Of a stretch of 64,000 nucleotides of DNA, positions 1-10,400 are shown piece after piece (positions within the stretch are counted from its first letter, which is position 1; every line of letters begins with the position of its first letter). A program made the translations under genes and the position numbers. Where the stretch lies: contig CM075669.1 of NCBI GenBank assembly GCA_037962975.1, positions 88,890,001-88,954,000 on the forward strand. The letters run 5' to 3'. The DNA is from Clitoria ternatea (lineage: Eukaryota > Streptophyta > Magnoliopsida > Fabales > Fabaceae). The notes under the pieces are model-generated. The model worked only from the letters and a program-made list of their open reading frames with translations. It was not told the DNA's origin and did no database searches.

Positions 1-755
1 GTGACAGGAGTGATATCTATAGGCCACTTGATGAAGTGAGACTAATAAAATGCATGGCCATGCTAGGACGAATAAATATTAGATATTTATTCTATAAAGT
101 CTACTCTGGTATCAAGTAAAATGAATTGGGCCATACAAGGATGACGACGACCATGCCTTGGGCCCAATTAGATATCGTGACAAAAGGAATAGATATATAA
201 AATAATTATCACTTATAGGTCATGTCGATGATAAATAATATTCGGACATAATGATGTATTGCTAGATACCGCTCTTATTTTATATTAATAATAAAATAGT
301 TTATTATTAATATAACCGAATATTTTACCTATAGGGTCACACACATAGAGTAAGCCCACCAGAGGATAGTTTTATTTTAGTTGGACTGAAAATAAAACTA
401 TTTGGGCCTAACTCATTTAGAATGAGTCAGGAGCCCAATGTTTAATGAGAGCTCAGGTCAAGACCTAAGCCTATATATAGAGCATGAGATGCTCATAGGC
501 TGGTGCTCAGAAATTAGATTACACTAAAATTCCGTACTAGCATTCGGATCATTAGTTTTCTGGTGGGAGTGCTCGTGTGGACTCCTAAGGGTGAAGCTAC
601 AATTGCTTCGATCGAGGATCTTGTTCTGCGTCTACAAGAGGTAAACCCTAATTAAAATTTTAATTTAGCATAATGCTTTGAGACATACGTGTTTGCAATC
701 TTTTCTTGGGAATCCTTTGTGTTTCCGCTGCCTGACCCTAATAGGATTCCTAACA
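1..755 (+). mobile_element. Right part of an LTR (family shared with 35790-37051)
   Basis: This stretch aligns by eye with about 36296-37051: a shared block on a conserved ATGAATTGGGCCA core, a TATA-like CTATATATAG at 471-480, matching text around the start of the read-through region, and the same terminus (GGATTCCTAACA here, GGATTCCCTAACA there). Directly after position 755 the reading frame of a Gypsy gag starts in mid-protein, so the terminus at 755 is an insertion junction. The left end lies outside the window. I cannot name the family, and it could be a solo LTR or one end of a full element. Confidence 0.7.
471..480 (+). promoter_or_regulatory. TATA-like box in the LTR
   Basis: CTATATATAG lies about 275 bp before the LTR terminus and is followed by GAGCATGAGATGCTCAT. 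The homologous LTR has TTATAAATAGAG at the same place (near 36757). Conservation in both copies supports a retroelement promoter; activity is inferred. Confidence 0.5.
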
Positions 756-1675
756 GTTGGATCAAGGGGCTACCATCAGGTTCCATCGACTCATGGGAAG
801 AAATTGCAACAGCGTTTGTGGACCACTTTGTCATTTCCAGAGATATTCCCAGAACATCTCATACTTTGGCCCAGATTAGGCAAGGGGAACATGAAACTCT
901 CAAGGACTTCTTGAAGAGGTTTTACAAGGAAGCAGCTACTGTTCCAAACTTGGCAGAGGCACTACAGTTGTACATAACAATAGAAGCTTTACAACCGAGC
1001 TCTGCTTTTGCCCGGTCGTTGGCAAAGAATCCTCCAGTGAATTTCAAAGAATTTAGGAGGAAAGCATCCAAGTATGTGAGCATTGAAATGCACTTGGAAG
1101 CAACAGCCACGAGAAGGAAATCCCCAACGCCACAACAACGGAGAGATAAGGACAGGCCCCGATCGGAACGCATGGAGAGACCGTTCTAGGGCAACGTCTT
1201 CGACAATCCTGTACCTCTGAGTCAGGAAGAACGGGTAAATGCATTTAGTAATTATGCTCCATTAAATTCTAAGTGGTCACAGATTCTGAGTAAGATCGGA
1301 TGGCCAACTCTTACTGCATACGGGGTCAGGAAGCCGCCCCAGCTTCGTAAACATGGTGACCCTCAGAAATACTGTGAATTCCATGAGCAAAAGGGCCATT
1401 CGGCAAACGAGTGTTAAGCCTTGAAAAATACTATTGAGACCCTGATCCGAGAGGGTAAACTCAAACAGTATCTTTTCAAAGAGGGTACTTCTGATGAACC
1501 AGAACGGATTGAGAAAAGGGGAAAGGATTACGAGGAAGGCGATGACGATCATCCCACTCCGATCAGAAGATTTACTGCTTCTGAAAAACAAAAGGGAGTT
1601 CTGGTTGGTGAGCCTGCACAGCAAAATGTTATGCCCCGACATCAACATCAAGGCCGTCGAGAGGTCATTGATTAG
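756..1675 (+). pseudogene. Gag of a Tat/Ogre-like Gypsy retrotransposon, truncated
   Basis: Retrotransposon gag (capsid and nucleocapsid) read in one frame with two in-frame stops (TAG ending at 1189, TAA at 1415-1417). The capsid-like part shows the family pattern SIDSWEEIATAFVDHF, then SHTLAQIRQGEHETL and FLKRFYKEA. After the first stop comes a nucleocapsid-like CEFHEQKGHSANEC knuckle (C-x2-H form near 1375-1414), and the tail is acidic and basic. The N-terminal third is missing because an LTR ends at 755 inside the gene. No protease, reverse transcriptase or integrase follows, so this is a gag-only derivative. Family assignment comes from the sequence pattern; Tat/Ogre rather than another Gypsy clade is supported by the downstream LTR type. 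Confidence 0.85.
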
Positions 1676-1985
1676 GGATCAGGCCATCAAAGTCCAAAAA
1701 ACGCCTTTCGCTTTTATGGCTAGTCGGTAAGACAATATGCACTCTGTTTCCTGACTTGGGTTTTCCCGATCGGGTTTTACCAAGAAGGCTTAACAAGGCA
1801 TAACCCCGACTCAACTCTCTTTCTCTTTTGTAATTAATAATCAATGAAATATTCTATATGTTCACCCATTGTCTTTATGATTTTATTCGATGCACAACAC
1901 AGTTGTGACAAGATATTTTCAGGACGGATGATCCTAACAATGTATCTGTTGTTAGCGATGAACCTCTTCGAAGGAACAAAGGGGT
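1676..1985 (+). other. Tat-like 3' non-coding region after gag (pol deleted)
   Basis: Non-coding text between gag and the hairpin array. It includes the word pair TTTTCCCGATCGGGTTTT and AAGGCTTAACAAGGC (about 1760-1800), which resembles the segment normally found downstream of pol in Tat-group elements. That suggests a deletion from the end of gag to beyond pol. No gene seen. Confidence 0.45.
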
Positions 1986-1989
1986 GAAC

Positions 1990-3010
1990 ACTGATTGAGA
2001 AGGCTCGGATTGTAGGATTAAACCAAACTCCGAGTATGACTAGTAGGTTTGGCCAAACGTCGGTGAAGAGCGGTGAATGGGTAAAATCCAACACCGATTG
2101 AAGGCCTAGATTGTAGGATTAAACCGAACTCTAGGTACGGTTAGTAAGTTTGGCTGAACACCGGAGAAGGCTCGGATTATAGGATTAAACCGAGCTCCGA
2201 GTACGACTAGTAGGTTTGGCCGAACGTCGGTGAAGACCTGGGTTGTAGGATTGAACCGAACCTCAGGAAATGGGTTGTAGGATTGCACCGAACCCCATTT
2301 GAAGGCCGGTGAATGGGTAAAATCCAACACCGAGTGTGAAGGCCGGTGAATGGGTAAAATCCAACACCGAGTATGAAGAACGGTGAATGGGTAAAATCCA
2401 ACACCGATTGAAGATACGGCTAGTAGGATCAAACCGAACGCCATTGAAGACCTGAGTTGTAAGATTAAACCGAACCTCAGGAAATGGGTTGTAGGATTGC
2501 ACCGAACCCCATTCGAAGATCAGTGAATGGGTAAAATCCAACACCGATTGAGAAGGCCGGTGAATGGGTAAAATCCAACACCGAGTGAAGAAAAACGGTG
2601 AATGGGTAAAATCCAACACCGAGTGAAGAAAATGGTGAATGGGTAACATCTAACACCGATTGAAGGCTTGGGCGCAGTACGCTGGACCTTCTTCAAGGCC
2701 ACGCTGAACCCCGAGTAACGGGCATAGTAGGTTCAGGATTAGCCCTGATCTGAACCCCGTGTCAAAGGCTCAGATTTCAGGGTTAAACCGAACTCCGAGT
2801 ATCACTAGTAGGTTTGGCCGAACGTCGGTGAAGGCTTGGGCGCAGTAAGCTGGGTGAAGCTTTTTCTTCAAGACCACGCTGAACCCCAAGTAAATTAAAA
2901 ACAACCGGTGAATGGGTAAAATCCAACACCGAAGTGAAGAAGTACGGGTTGTAGGATCAAACCGAACCCCAGTCGAAGGCTTGGATTGTAGGGTCAAACC
3001 TAACTCCAAG
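1990..3010 (+). repeat. Array of 31-nt hairpin units and interspersed 26-nt hairpin units
   Basis: Two module types alternate. Type 1 is 6-nt arm, 19-nt centre close to TTGTAGGATTAAACCGAAC, 6-nt matching arm: 2004-2034, 2105-2135, 2171-2201, 2237-2267, 2269-2299, 2451-2481, 2483-2513 and 2980-3010, with a weaker copy at 2769-2799. The arms differ between copies but stay complementary within each copy (CTCGGA/TCCGAG, CCTAGA/TCTAGG, CCTGAG/CTCAGG, AATGGG/CCCATT, CTTGGA/TCCAAG). Type 2 has arms CGGTG and CACCG around a 16-nt centre starting AATGGGTAAAATCC; I count nine copies between about 2073 and 2933, some with one arm base changed. A further unit at 3375-3405 is degenerate. The array is 3' non-coding DNA of the Tat-like element. 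Confidence 0.9.
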
Positions 3011-3740
3011 CATGACTTCGAATTCACTCAGAAGTACTTCCTCACTCGGAAATACTTTCCCTTAGAATTCCTTATTCGGAAACACTTCAAATTCGAAGTT
3101 AGACTCGAATTATTTACTAGGGAATATATCTACCCGAAACGTACTTATTCAAAGTCAGAGCCTTCCTCTGACCAAAAGTACTTCCCCTGGAAATGGCCCA
3201 TTTGGAATTCCTTCACTCGGTGCCTTACCCAGTGGAAGTCGAAAACGTCTCACTGGTGCAATCCCAATTAGAAGTGTCGCACTCAGAGACACCTCACTCG
3301 GGAAAGTTGCACTCGACTCAGGGACACACCTACTCCGGAAAGTTGCACCCAGAAACTTCCCACCCGAGTGAAAGCTTAGATTTTAGAGCAAAATCGAACT
3401 CCGAGTACGGTTAAGAACATTATTAAACCGAACGCCATCAATTCACTCGAAGTAACCCCCGAGGGATTACCCGGAAAATCCTGCCCCCGGAAGGATCAAT
3501 CGGAGATCTTCCACTCAGAATTTTCAAGACAAAACACGAGCCCTTGACATAAAAATAAAAGACTCGGATAAAACATACAAACTTTTATCGAGCAGTATGA
3601 GGAGATTACAAGTAATAGAATTTCCCGAGTGACACGGCCAGAACCAACTTCACTCGGAATCATTTACTCAGAGTTGAATATTCACTCAGAATCACTCACT
3701 CAGAGTCAAATGTTCATTCGGAACCGATCACTCAATAATG
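3011..3740 (+). repeat. Degenerate short-word repeats (CACTCGGAA type)
   Basis: Many imperfect copies of CACTCGGAA, CACTCAGAA or ATTCGGAA followed by TACTT or CACTT fill this stretch, without a strict period. It continues the 3' non-coding region of the Tat-like element. No convincing coding frame is present. Confidence 0.6.
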
Positions 3741-3860
3741 CTCGGGGACAATATTCAATGGCTAACGGGTACTACAAAGATATTTTTGCAGGTTACACCA
3801 ACATCCAGACCTCTCGCAGGTTGTATAGCTCATATGAGCAACTTCATAAGTCCCTCATAT

Positions 3861-3875
3861 AAGCTAGGGGACATA
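3861..3875 (+). promoter_or_regulatory. Polypurine tract of the Tat-like element
   Basis: AAGCTAGGGGACATA directly precedes the LTR start TGATCC. Position and purine content fit the plus-strand priming site of a Gypsy element, though interrupting pyrimidines weaken it. Confidence 0.5.
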
Positions 3876-4830
3876 TGATCCGGTCTGGATACCGGCCCTA
3901 AGACTAAAAGATAATTATCTTAGCCGGCCCAGAGTTTAGTCGGTATCACTGGACAATGATCTAGTCGGTATACCAGTAGACAATGATCCAGTCAGTAAAA
4001 ATGTTAGCCGGCCTCAATCGGTATCACAAGATACCGACTCAGTCTGCAACTATACCGGTTATCCGAACAGTGACCAAGATATCGGATACCTCATCCGTTC
4101 CCCTTTCACCCGGTGTTCAGAAGCTGATCCGGACCGATCAACCGGTTTCTATCATAACACATGCAATCGGTATCATCAGCATACATTCGGACTGTAATCC
4201 CGAGTCAGGCATTCTCCCTGCACACTGGATAACATACTCGTCACCCAACAGAAGATGACGGGCATTGCTACAGGGACTGATCAATAATTCCCCACACTAC
4301 GAGCCAAACTCTGCTCCAGGGAATGATCAACTTGTCCCCTAAGTCTAGCCCATACTCCCTACGCTCAATATAAAATAGCCACTTGCCTCAATCATGCTGG
4401 TGAGTGCGCATTAAACAATAATATACTTGCATAATGAAGGTTAGTGGTTCTCCACTAATGAGTCCTCGTAAATCGAGCCAATTAGGTATAAGAACTCACT
4501 TCAGTTTACTAGAGAAGGGTTCCTAGTCCCAGGTTCTAGTCTTCTCTCTTATGCATCCACCTGATCCCTGTGATCATTTACATTCCATACTTGAAATATA
4601 TCACTGACTTGAGCGTCGGAGAATCTTTACAGGTGACATCACCTGTCGCCCACATCAACGCGGGAGGTCGGTGTGAAGGATCTCCAGGACGTCAAGACTG
4701 TTCTCTACATACAGATACATCGGATACACATACCGGATATTCACAGATCCGGCCTTCAGACATAGACTTTTCTCACTACTTGTGACTGGCCCGACATCGG
4801 ATCTCTTTGACCCTGGTTCAGGACAGAACA
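3876..4830 (+). mobile_element. 3' LTR of the Tat-like Gypsy
   Basis: Starts TGATCCGG and ends GGACAGAACA. It shares CTTGAGCGTCGGAG plus a CTTT-AGGT tail (4606-4634) with the LTRs at 23489-23517 and 47677-47705, the likely R/U5 signature. It is longer (955 bp) than those two (about 560-600 bp), partly through an internal duplication at 3938-3989. Directly after 4830 the sequence becomes the pol of a Copia element, so this end marks an insertion into that Copia. Confidence 0.8.
3938..3989 (+). repeat. Short tandem duplication in the LTR
   Basis: Two imperfect units starting AGTCGGTAT and ending ACAATGATC(T/C), 25 and 27 bp, followed by a partial third AGTCAGTA. This partly explains the extra length of this LTR. 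Confidence 0.65.
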
Positions 4831-4835
4831 ACTGG

Positions 4836-5520
4836 TACACCAGTGGATTAGACCTTATATAAAGGAATGATTGGGTCGCTTATGTATCTCACATCTAGCA
4901 GACCAAATATAACGTTTGGTGTTTACATGCGTGCAAGATATCAATTAGACCCCAACGAATCACACTTATCTATAGTGAAAAGAATTGAGATATCTTGTTG
5001 GAACCACTAACCTTGGGTTATTCTAAAAAAGTACAAACTCCTTTTCTCTATTAGGATATTGTAATGTAGATTTTGCAAAAGATAGAGTTAACAGGAAAAG
5101 AACAAGTGGTGGATATCACTTTCTTGGCAAAAGTATGATATCCTAAGGAAGCAAGAAACATAACTTAATTGCATTTTCAGTAGTAGAAGCTGAGTACATG
5201 TCTTTAGTAAGCTGTTGCTCTCAACTTCTTTGGATAAAATATCAACTTGAAGATTATTCAATCAAAGAAAAAGAGATCCCTGTGTTCTATGACAATACAA
5301 GTGAATAAATATCTCCAAGAATCCTATTCAACACTTAAAATCCAAACACATAGAGGTGAAGTATCACTTCATCAGAGACTATGTACAAAAAAGGATTCTA
5401 GATATAAAATTTATGGAAACAGACCATCAATAGGAAAACATCTTTACAAAGCCTTTGGCTGAGGCCAGGTTTGCTTTTATCAAGTACAACTTAAATCTAA
5501 GAAATATTTCTTAAATAAGT
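4836..5520 (+). pseudogene. C-terminal pol (RT end and RNase H) of a SIRE-like Copia
   Basis: End of a Copia polyprotein: reverse transcriptase C-terminus and RNase H. Recognisable blocks in order are LYKGMIGSLMYLTSSRPNI (about 4853-4910), SHLSIVKRI, the TSGGYHFLG-like region, VEAEYMSLVSCCSQLLWIKY (RNase H motif AEAEY, near 5183) and EKEIPVFYDNTS, then a tail matching KPLAEARFAFIKYN. Several frameshifts and stops split it, so it is dead. The N-terminal pol is off-window, cut off by the Tat insertion ending at 4830. The spaced env-like ORF, the 3' region and the GGGGAGA polypurine tract downstream point to the SIRE/Maximus group; that clade call is inferred. Confidence 0.85.
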
Positions 5521-6039
5521 CTGTTGTACATAAAAACTTGTTTTATGTAAATAAGTCTAATTGTATGCATGAAAGGTTTAGGTCAGACGATGTTTGCCTA
5601 GTTGCATGATATGTCTAAACCCATAAATTGTCTGCTTCTATTTTATACTAAGAGGAAAAAAGGTTAAATCTTTTAGGATTCATGTTAATTGAAAAGTTTC
5701 ATGTTTTATTATCATTAACTTTAAAACATACTACATGGCAATAGTTAATATATTTTTGTGTAACTATCACCTAAACTGTTTTCTCTTTTTTTACTAATGG
5801 ACAAATTTTTCCTTTTCAAATATATGACCCTTCACTTCATTTCCCTCCTTGCAAAACCCTTTAAACTTTCTTCTCTCAAAAGTTTTCCCTCTCTATGATA
5901 AAACCCTTCATTTCCTTAAACCTTAAACCCTTCATCATCCTTTTTCTTCCTTGAGCATTTGTCACAGCACTAAGTCTCTCAATTGAAGAAAATGTGGAGT
6001 CCTCTTTCTTTCATCCAGAGTAACATAAGCTAGATGGAC
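5521..6039 (+). other. SIRE-like spacer between pol and env-like ORF, first copy
   Basis: AT-rich non-coding sequence downstream of pol. 5650-6039 is repeated nearly exactly at 17672-18064. It is cut at 6039/6040 by the Tekay insertion, directly after AGCTAGATGGAC. Confidence 0.75.
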
Positions 6040-9000
6040 TGTAACACCCTAAATTTTAAAATAAAGGAATAATTGAAGGGAATAAATGTTGGATAAATAT
6101 CAGTGGAATAATTAATGTCCCAAAATGTAGGAAATGATTAAATTAATATTTTTGGAGATTGTTGGTAATTTATTGAAGTCGAATGAGCTAAAATTAAGCC
6201 CGATTAGAACATGGGTGTCGGACCAAGTATCTCCGATTGGGATGATATTGGTCAGCGTTGTTGAGAATATTATTAGGAGTCTGAATATGTATTCAAAATA
6301 ATTTTCAGATAAAGTGTTAAGCCCAAACAGAGATCCTGTTTGTCATAAAACGATGAAATATTAATAAGGAGGATTAAAAAATTAAATGCAAAAGCCCAAT
6401 TTCCCCTCTCATTTTCATGAGCTTGCTGGAACCATTTGGTAAATACTTTACTTCTTCTTCTTCTCTATTCTCCTTCTCTATTTTTCCTCTCCTTCTTCTC
6501 CTAAAACCCTAGCCAAGGTGGTAAACCTTCTTCCTCTTTCATTTTCGTTGAAGAAGCTTGGAGGAGCTTGGAGATTGAAGTTTCCTCTTCCTCTCTTCTC
6601 TATTTTCGCAGCCCCTCTCTCCCTCTTGGAACCCATTTTCATTTTTGGGTGTGGTAAGCCTCTCTCACCATTTTTGGATGGGTTAATGCATTAGTTATGA
6701 GTTATTATAGCTTGGGGGAGTAATTTAGGTGAAAGGGATGTTTAATGAGAGCATTTAATGCAGTAACCCAAGGGTGGGTGTTATAAATGTAAGCTTTAAT
6801 GATAATAAATGAGGAAGATGAATTTATGGTTGGAAGGAGATAAGGAATTAATGATGCATTTATGGGTATGGTTGGGTTTTGGTTAAAACCTTAACTTTTA
6901 GGATTTGGGGAAAGTTATAAATATTGGTTGAATAATGTGTTTTAGAGGAAATACAAGCCATTGAGAGTATGGATAGTGATATATGATATATTATGAATGT
7001 TAGGCTAAGGTTGTTTTGTGGCCTTTGAATATAATGAATGAGGCTTGATGGGAAGGAATTCTTGAAGCCTAATGAATGAGGGAAAATAATGTCTATAACA
7101 TGTTTTATATATGTTATGAAATTATAGATATGATTATGAGTAAATAGAGTTGGATTTGTGTCTTGAATGGTTGATTAATTAGGACTTTACATGTATGTTA
7201 ATGTAGGATCCATTCCGAATGACGAGGCGGATACGTCGTATCAATCGGAATTCTTCTTTTGAGGTAGGAGAGGAGTCTTTATATTCTAATTGTATGAATT
7301 GAATAGTATTTGATTGTCATATATGACAACTTGCGTGTTTACCTTGCCTTTGATGTTATGGAAATTTGTATTGTGTATATGATGTTGGTGACAATGTTTG
7401 GCAATATGCTTTGTGCAATTAGAATAGATATGGTGTACTATATGGTGGTGTGAATTATTTGGTAAGTGTAAGCCTTGAATATGATAATTGTGTTATATCC
7501 ACCATGAATGTGAATGAGTGTAATTGATGTGTGGTTGAGATTGGGTGTGAATAAACAGCATACCATGATTAATAATGAAAAGTTGATCATTAAGATTAAT
7601 GTGGAATGCCATTGAATTTGGTGAATGAATTGTTAAAATGCCACATACAAAACTTGAAAATAAAGATTAAATCCCACAATATTAAACCCACTAAAAATGG
7701 TGAGGTGGTGTTGGTGATGATGATGATGATGATATTTGATGAGTGGCATGAATAGGATGCATAGAGTGAGAAATGCATATGATTGGCATTTGTATCTATA
7801 ACATACTGCATAGCCGCCGATGTTGGAACATTAGGGGAGTTCCGTCGGCCCACCCAGTGGGAGGGTGGCTTAGTGCACGAGCAAATTTTATTTTCCCTTA
7901 TGATTCGGTGTGTAAGTCATGAAGCTGCCCATGTCTTGCTACGGGGAGCTACATGTGGCCGACCCTTGTGGGGGGTGGCTCTTAATGAGCAGGTGACCCC
8001 GGTGGTCCATGGGATCACAGCCGCCATGATATGAGACATGGTCAGCCCGCAACACCATATATTGATTATGTTGTTTATCGCAGTCATGGTGAAAATGACC
8101 GGTGTTGCAAATGAGCGATGCGGTTTGGTACTAGTAAAAGATTGGTGAAATGCATATAAATTGATGATAAGTGTACATATTTTACTACTACAGTAGGGGT
8201 ATGGTTAGATGATCACACTTGAATCTCACAATTGGTGTTTATATTCCCACAGTCAGATCTGCAGTTGTTGAAATATTCCATTGTGCATATGCATTAGCTT
8301 AAGAGCATTTGCATATAGCAAGGAAGTATGCCAAAGGATGGATGTGTTATGGGTGAGAGAATATATTAAGACAGCATAAAAGATGTGAATACCAAATAAC
8401 AATGTGAGTAAGATAATGAAATGTGTAATAGTGCAATTGTTGAAGGACTAGATCATGTGTGTGATTTTATACTTGCTTGATTTACAAAGATGATTGTATT
8501 TTATGATGATAGTCGATGATGAGTTGTATGTGAATGCAAGTATACATGTTGTGATACATATGCAGATGATCACATGGTATTCATATTCATTCTTTTGGAA
8601 TGTATGACTCACTCTCCCATGTTGTCCACTTTTTAGACTTATGATGTAGGGCACTCATGAGTGGAGTGAATCTTTTGAAGTACATTTTACGGAAGGAGGT
8701 AAATAGGTGTATAGGAAGCGCCTTGGCCGACAAATCTAGATTTTTGTATAGCATATAGTGTTTATGTATGCTGGTTTTGTTATCTAGATCTTAGTATGAT
8801 GATTTTAATGGTCATGTATGAAAGTTGGATCTAGGATGTGTGGCCAATTTTCCTCTATGACCCATATGATCTATGGAGTTGAATGTATGATGCTAAGCAA
8901 TGGCAAATTTTATGAATGAATGAAGGTTTATATAAAAATTTATGTTTTATCAAATATATGAGATGATGAGCTTGATTTTAATATGATTCTTGAGCTAGGA

Positions 9001-10037
9001 TAGGATCAAAGGATATTAATACTTGAGGCAAGTTGTAAATATGTAATATGATGTGTAAGTTATGTTGAATTTGATTAATTTGGGATGAGATGAATTTTGG
9101 CATATAAGGTTGTATGATTTTCATGATTCTGCGCATGTTCTACAGAACTCACTCGAGCGAGTGCCAATCTCGCTCAAGCGAGGTTCCCTTGAAATAGGGG
9201 TGTGGCCACTAGCCCAAATTTGCCCAAGCGAATGACATTTTCACCCAAGCAAAATCTCCTGGAATCAGAGGTTTGGTTACTGGAGTTATTTCGCTCAGGC
9301 GGGTAAGGCCTCACCCGAGCGAGTGTTGGATGAATAGCTACTGGACCATTTTCACTTGAGCGTAATGGCTAGTGTATAGAGGCTCACTCAAGCGAGCGAG
9401 GGGAAAATCGATTCTGGATAATTTTCGCTCAGGCGGGCCTAGTCTCGCACGAGCGAAATGTGGACAGTGAGGTTCTGTCCCATTTTTGCTCAAGCGGTTG
9501 TGCCTCGCCCAAGCGAAATCTATACCTGGAGCTTCTGGAGTAATTTCACTCAAGCGAAGCTGAGCTTGCTCTAGCGAGATTGACACTTGATGCTCTTCTC
9601 TTCTCGCTCAAACATATTTCGTATCTCACCCAAGCGTGACCACGCGGACTCGCTTAAGCAAGTGTGGTACTCGCTTGAGCGAGTGGCACTTGATTCCCTT
9701 AAAATGTGTTGTGACAATCGCTTTGATTATCCTTTGCATTAATATTTCTTCTTGCATCATAATAATAATACTTTGGGTATATTATGAACTAATAAATCTC
9801 ATGAAATTCATTCTCTCTAAATCCAATCATACAACATCATTTTAAATGATTCTTTCTGTTGTGTTTAACTGAAAACTTTTTAATAATCATTTTTAACTCA
9901 CCTTCTCATATCTCCATATATGAGATAGGTTTTTTTATAGATCTAGGGTATTGAATTAAAAATTCACCACTTTATTTCTTTGTCTAATAATGATTTATAA
10001 AACGCAAAAAATTTACCTCTATTTTCGGGGTGTCTCA
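6040..10037 (+). repeat. 5' LTR of the Tekay-type element
   Basis: Begins TGTAACACCC and ends GGGTGTCTCA, the mutated mirror of its start, about 4.0 kb long. It contains a GC-rich patch at about 7795-8065, a trinucleotide GAT run near 7717-7737, a (GA)TATAAATA-like site near 6915, and an array of CTCGCT-centred palindromes at 9148-9683. Long LTRs beginning TGTAACA are usual for this clade. Confidence 0.9.
9148..9683. repeat. CTCGCT-YR-AGCGAG palindrome array in the 5' LTR
   Basis: Roughly 15-20 degenerate copies of CTCGCTCAAGCGAG or CTCGCTTGAGCGAG, spaced about 20-50 bp. Clean copies are at 9169-9182 and 9670-9683. Each is a 14-bp palindrome with a 2-nt centre that occurs in both orientations. 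Many copies keep one perfect arm and a decayed other. Confidence 0.85.
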
Positions 10038-10040
10038 ACC

Positions 10041-10052
10041 TGGTATCAGAGC
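10041..10052 (+). promoter_or_regulatory. Primer binding site (initiator tRNA-Met type)
   Basis: TGGTATCAGAGC follows the 5' LTR by three bases. It is complementary to the 3' end of plant initiator tRNA-Met, the usual primer of chromoviruses. Confidence 0.92.
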
Positions 10053-10400
10053 ATTGGTTGCTCTTGATACAAACATAATTGATGTTGTTTAAGTAGTTAT
10101 TGCTTATGATTGAATCATGTGAGCTATAAACACCTGAGTTATGAATTATTTGATTGAATTATGGCTGTGTGCTATTGAATTGAAGTCAATGCATTTTTGT
10201 TGAGTCCGGCCAAGATTGCTTATACTATTTACCTTCTATAATGAATATGTTATGATTATGTTTTAAGGTTGACATGATTATATGATGTGGTGCATAAGAG
10301 ATTGATGCATATTGAAATCTTTGAGTTTGTGGGTTGAGAATTTATTGTTCGGTCTAGTACACTCACGTGTGAGCCATGTTTTAATGTATAGGCTTAAGAT

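Noticed and set aside
2106..2702. Long minus-strand frames with repeated CWILPIH text
   Set aside because: They are produced by the hairpin repeat array; the protein repeats mirror the DNA repeats and the frames overlap in all phases.
1990..3010. CRISPR-like appearance of regularly spaced repeats
   Set aside because: The repeats vary in spacing, their own arms vary, there are no unique spacers and the setting is a plant retroelement.
7783..8034. 83-codon ORF in a GC-rich patch
   Set aside because: It lies inside the Tekay 5' LTR. The matching 3' LTR copy (about 15930-16140) has a different frame and stops, so it is not under coding selection.
10041..10052. tRNA gene suggested by tRNA-like text
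   Set aside because: Only the 12-base complement of a tRNA 3' end is present; it is a primer binding site, not a cloverleaf.
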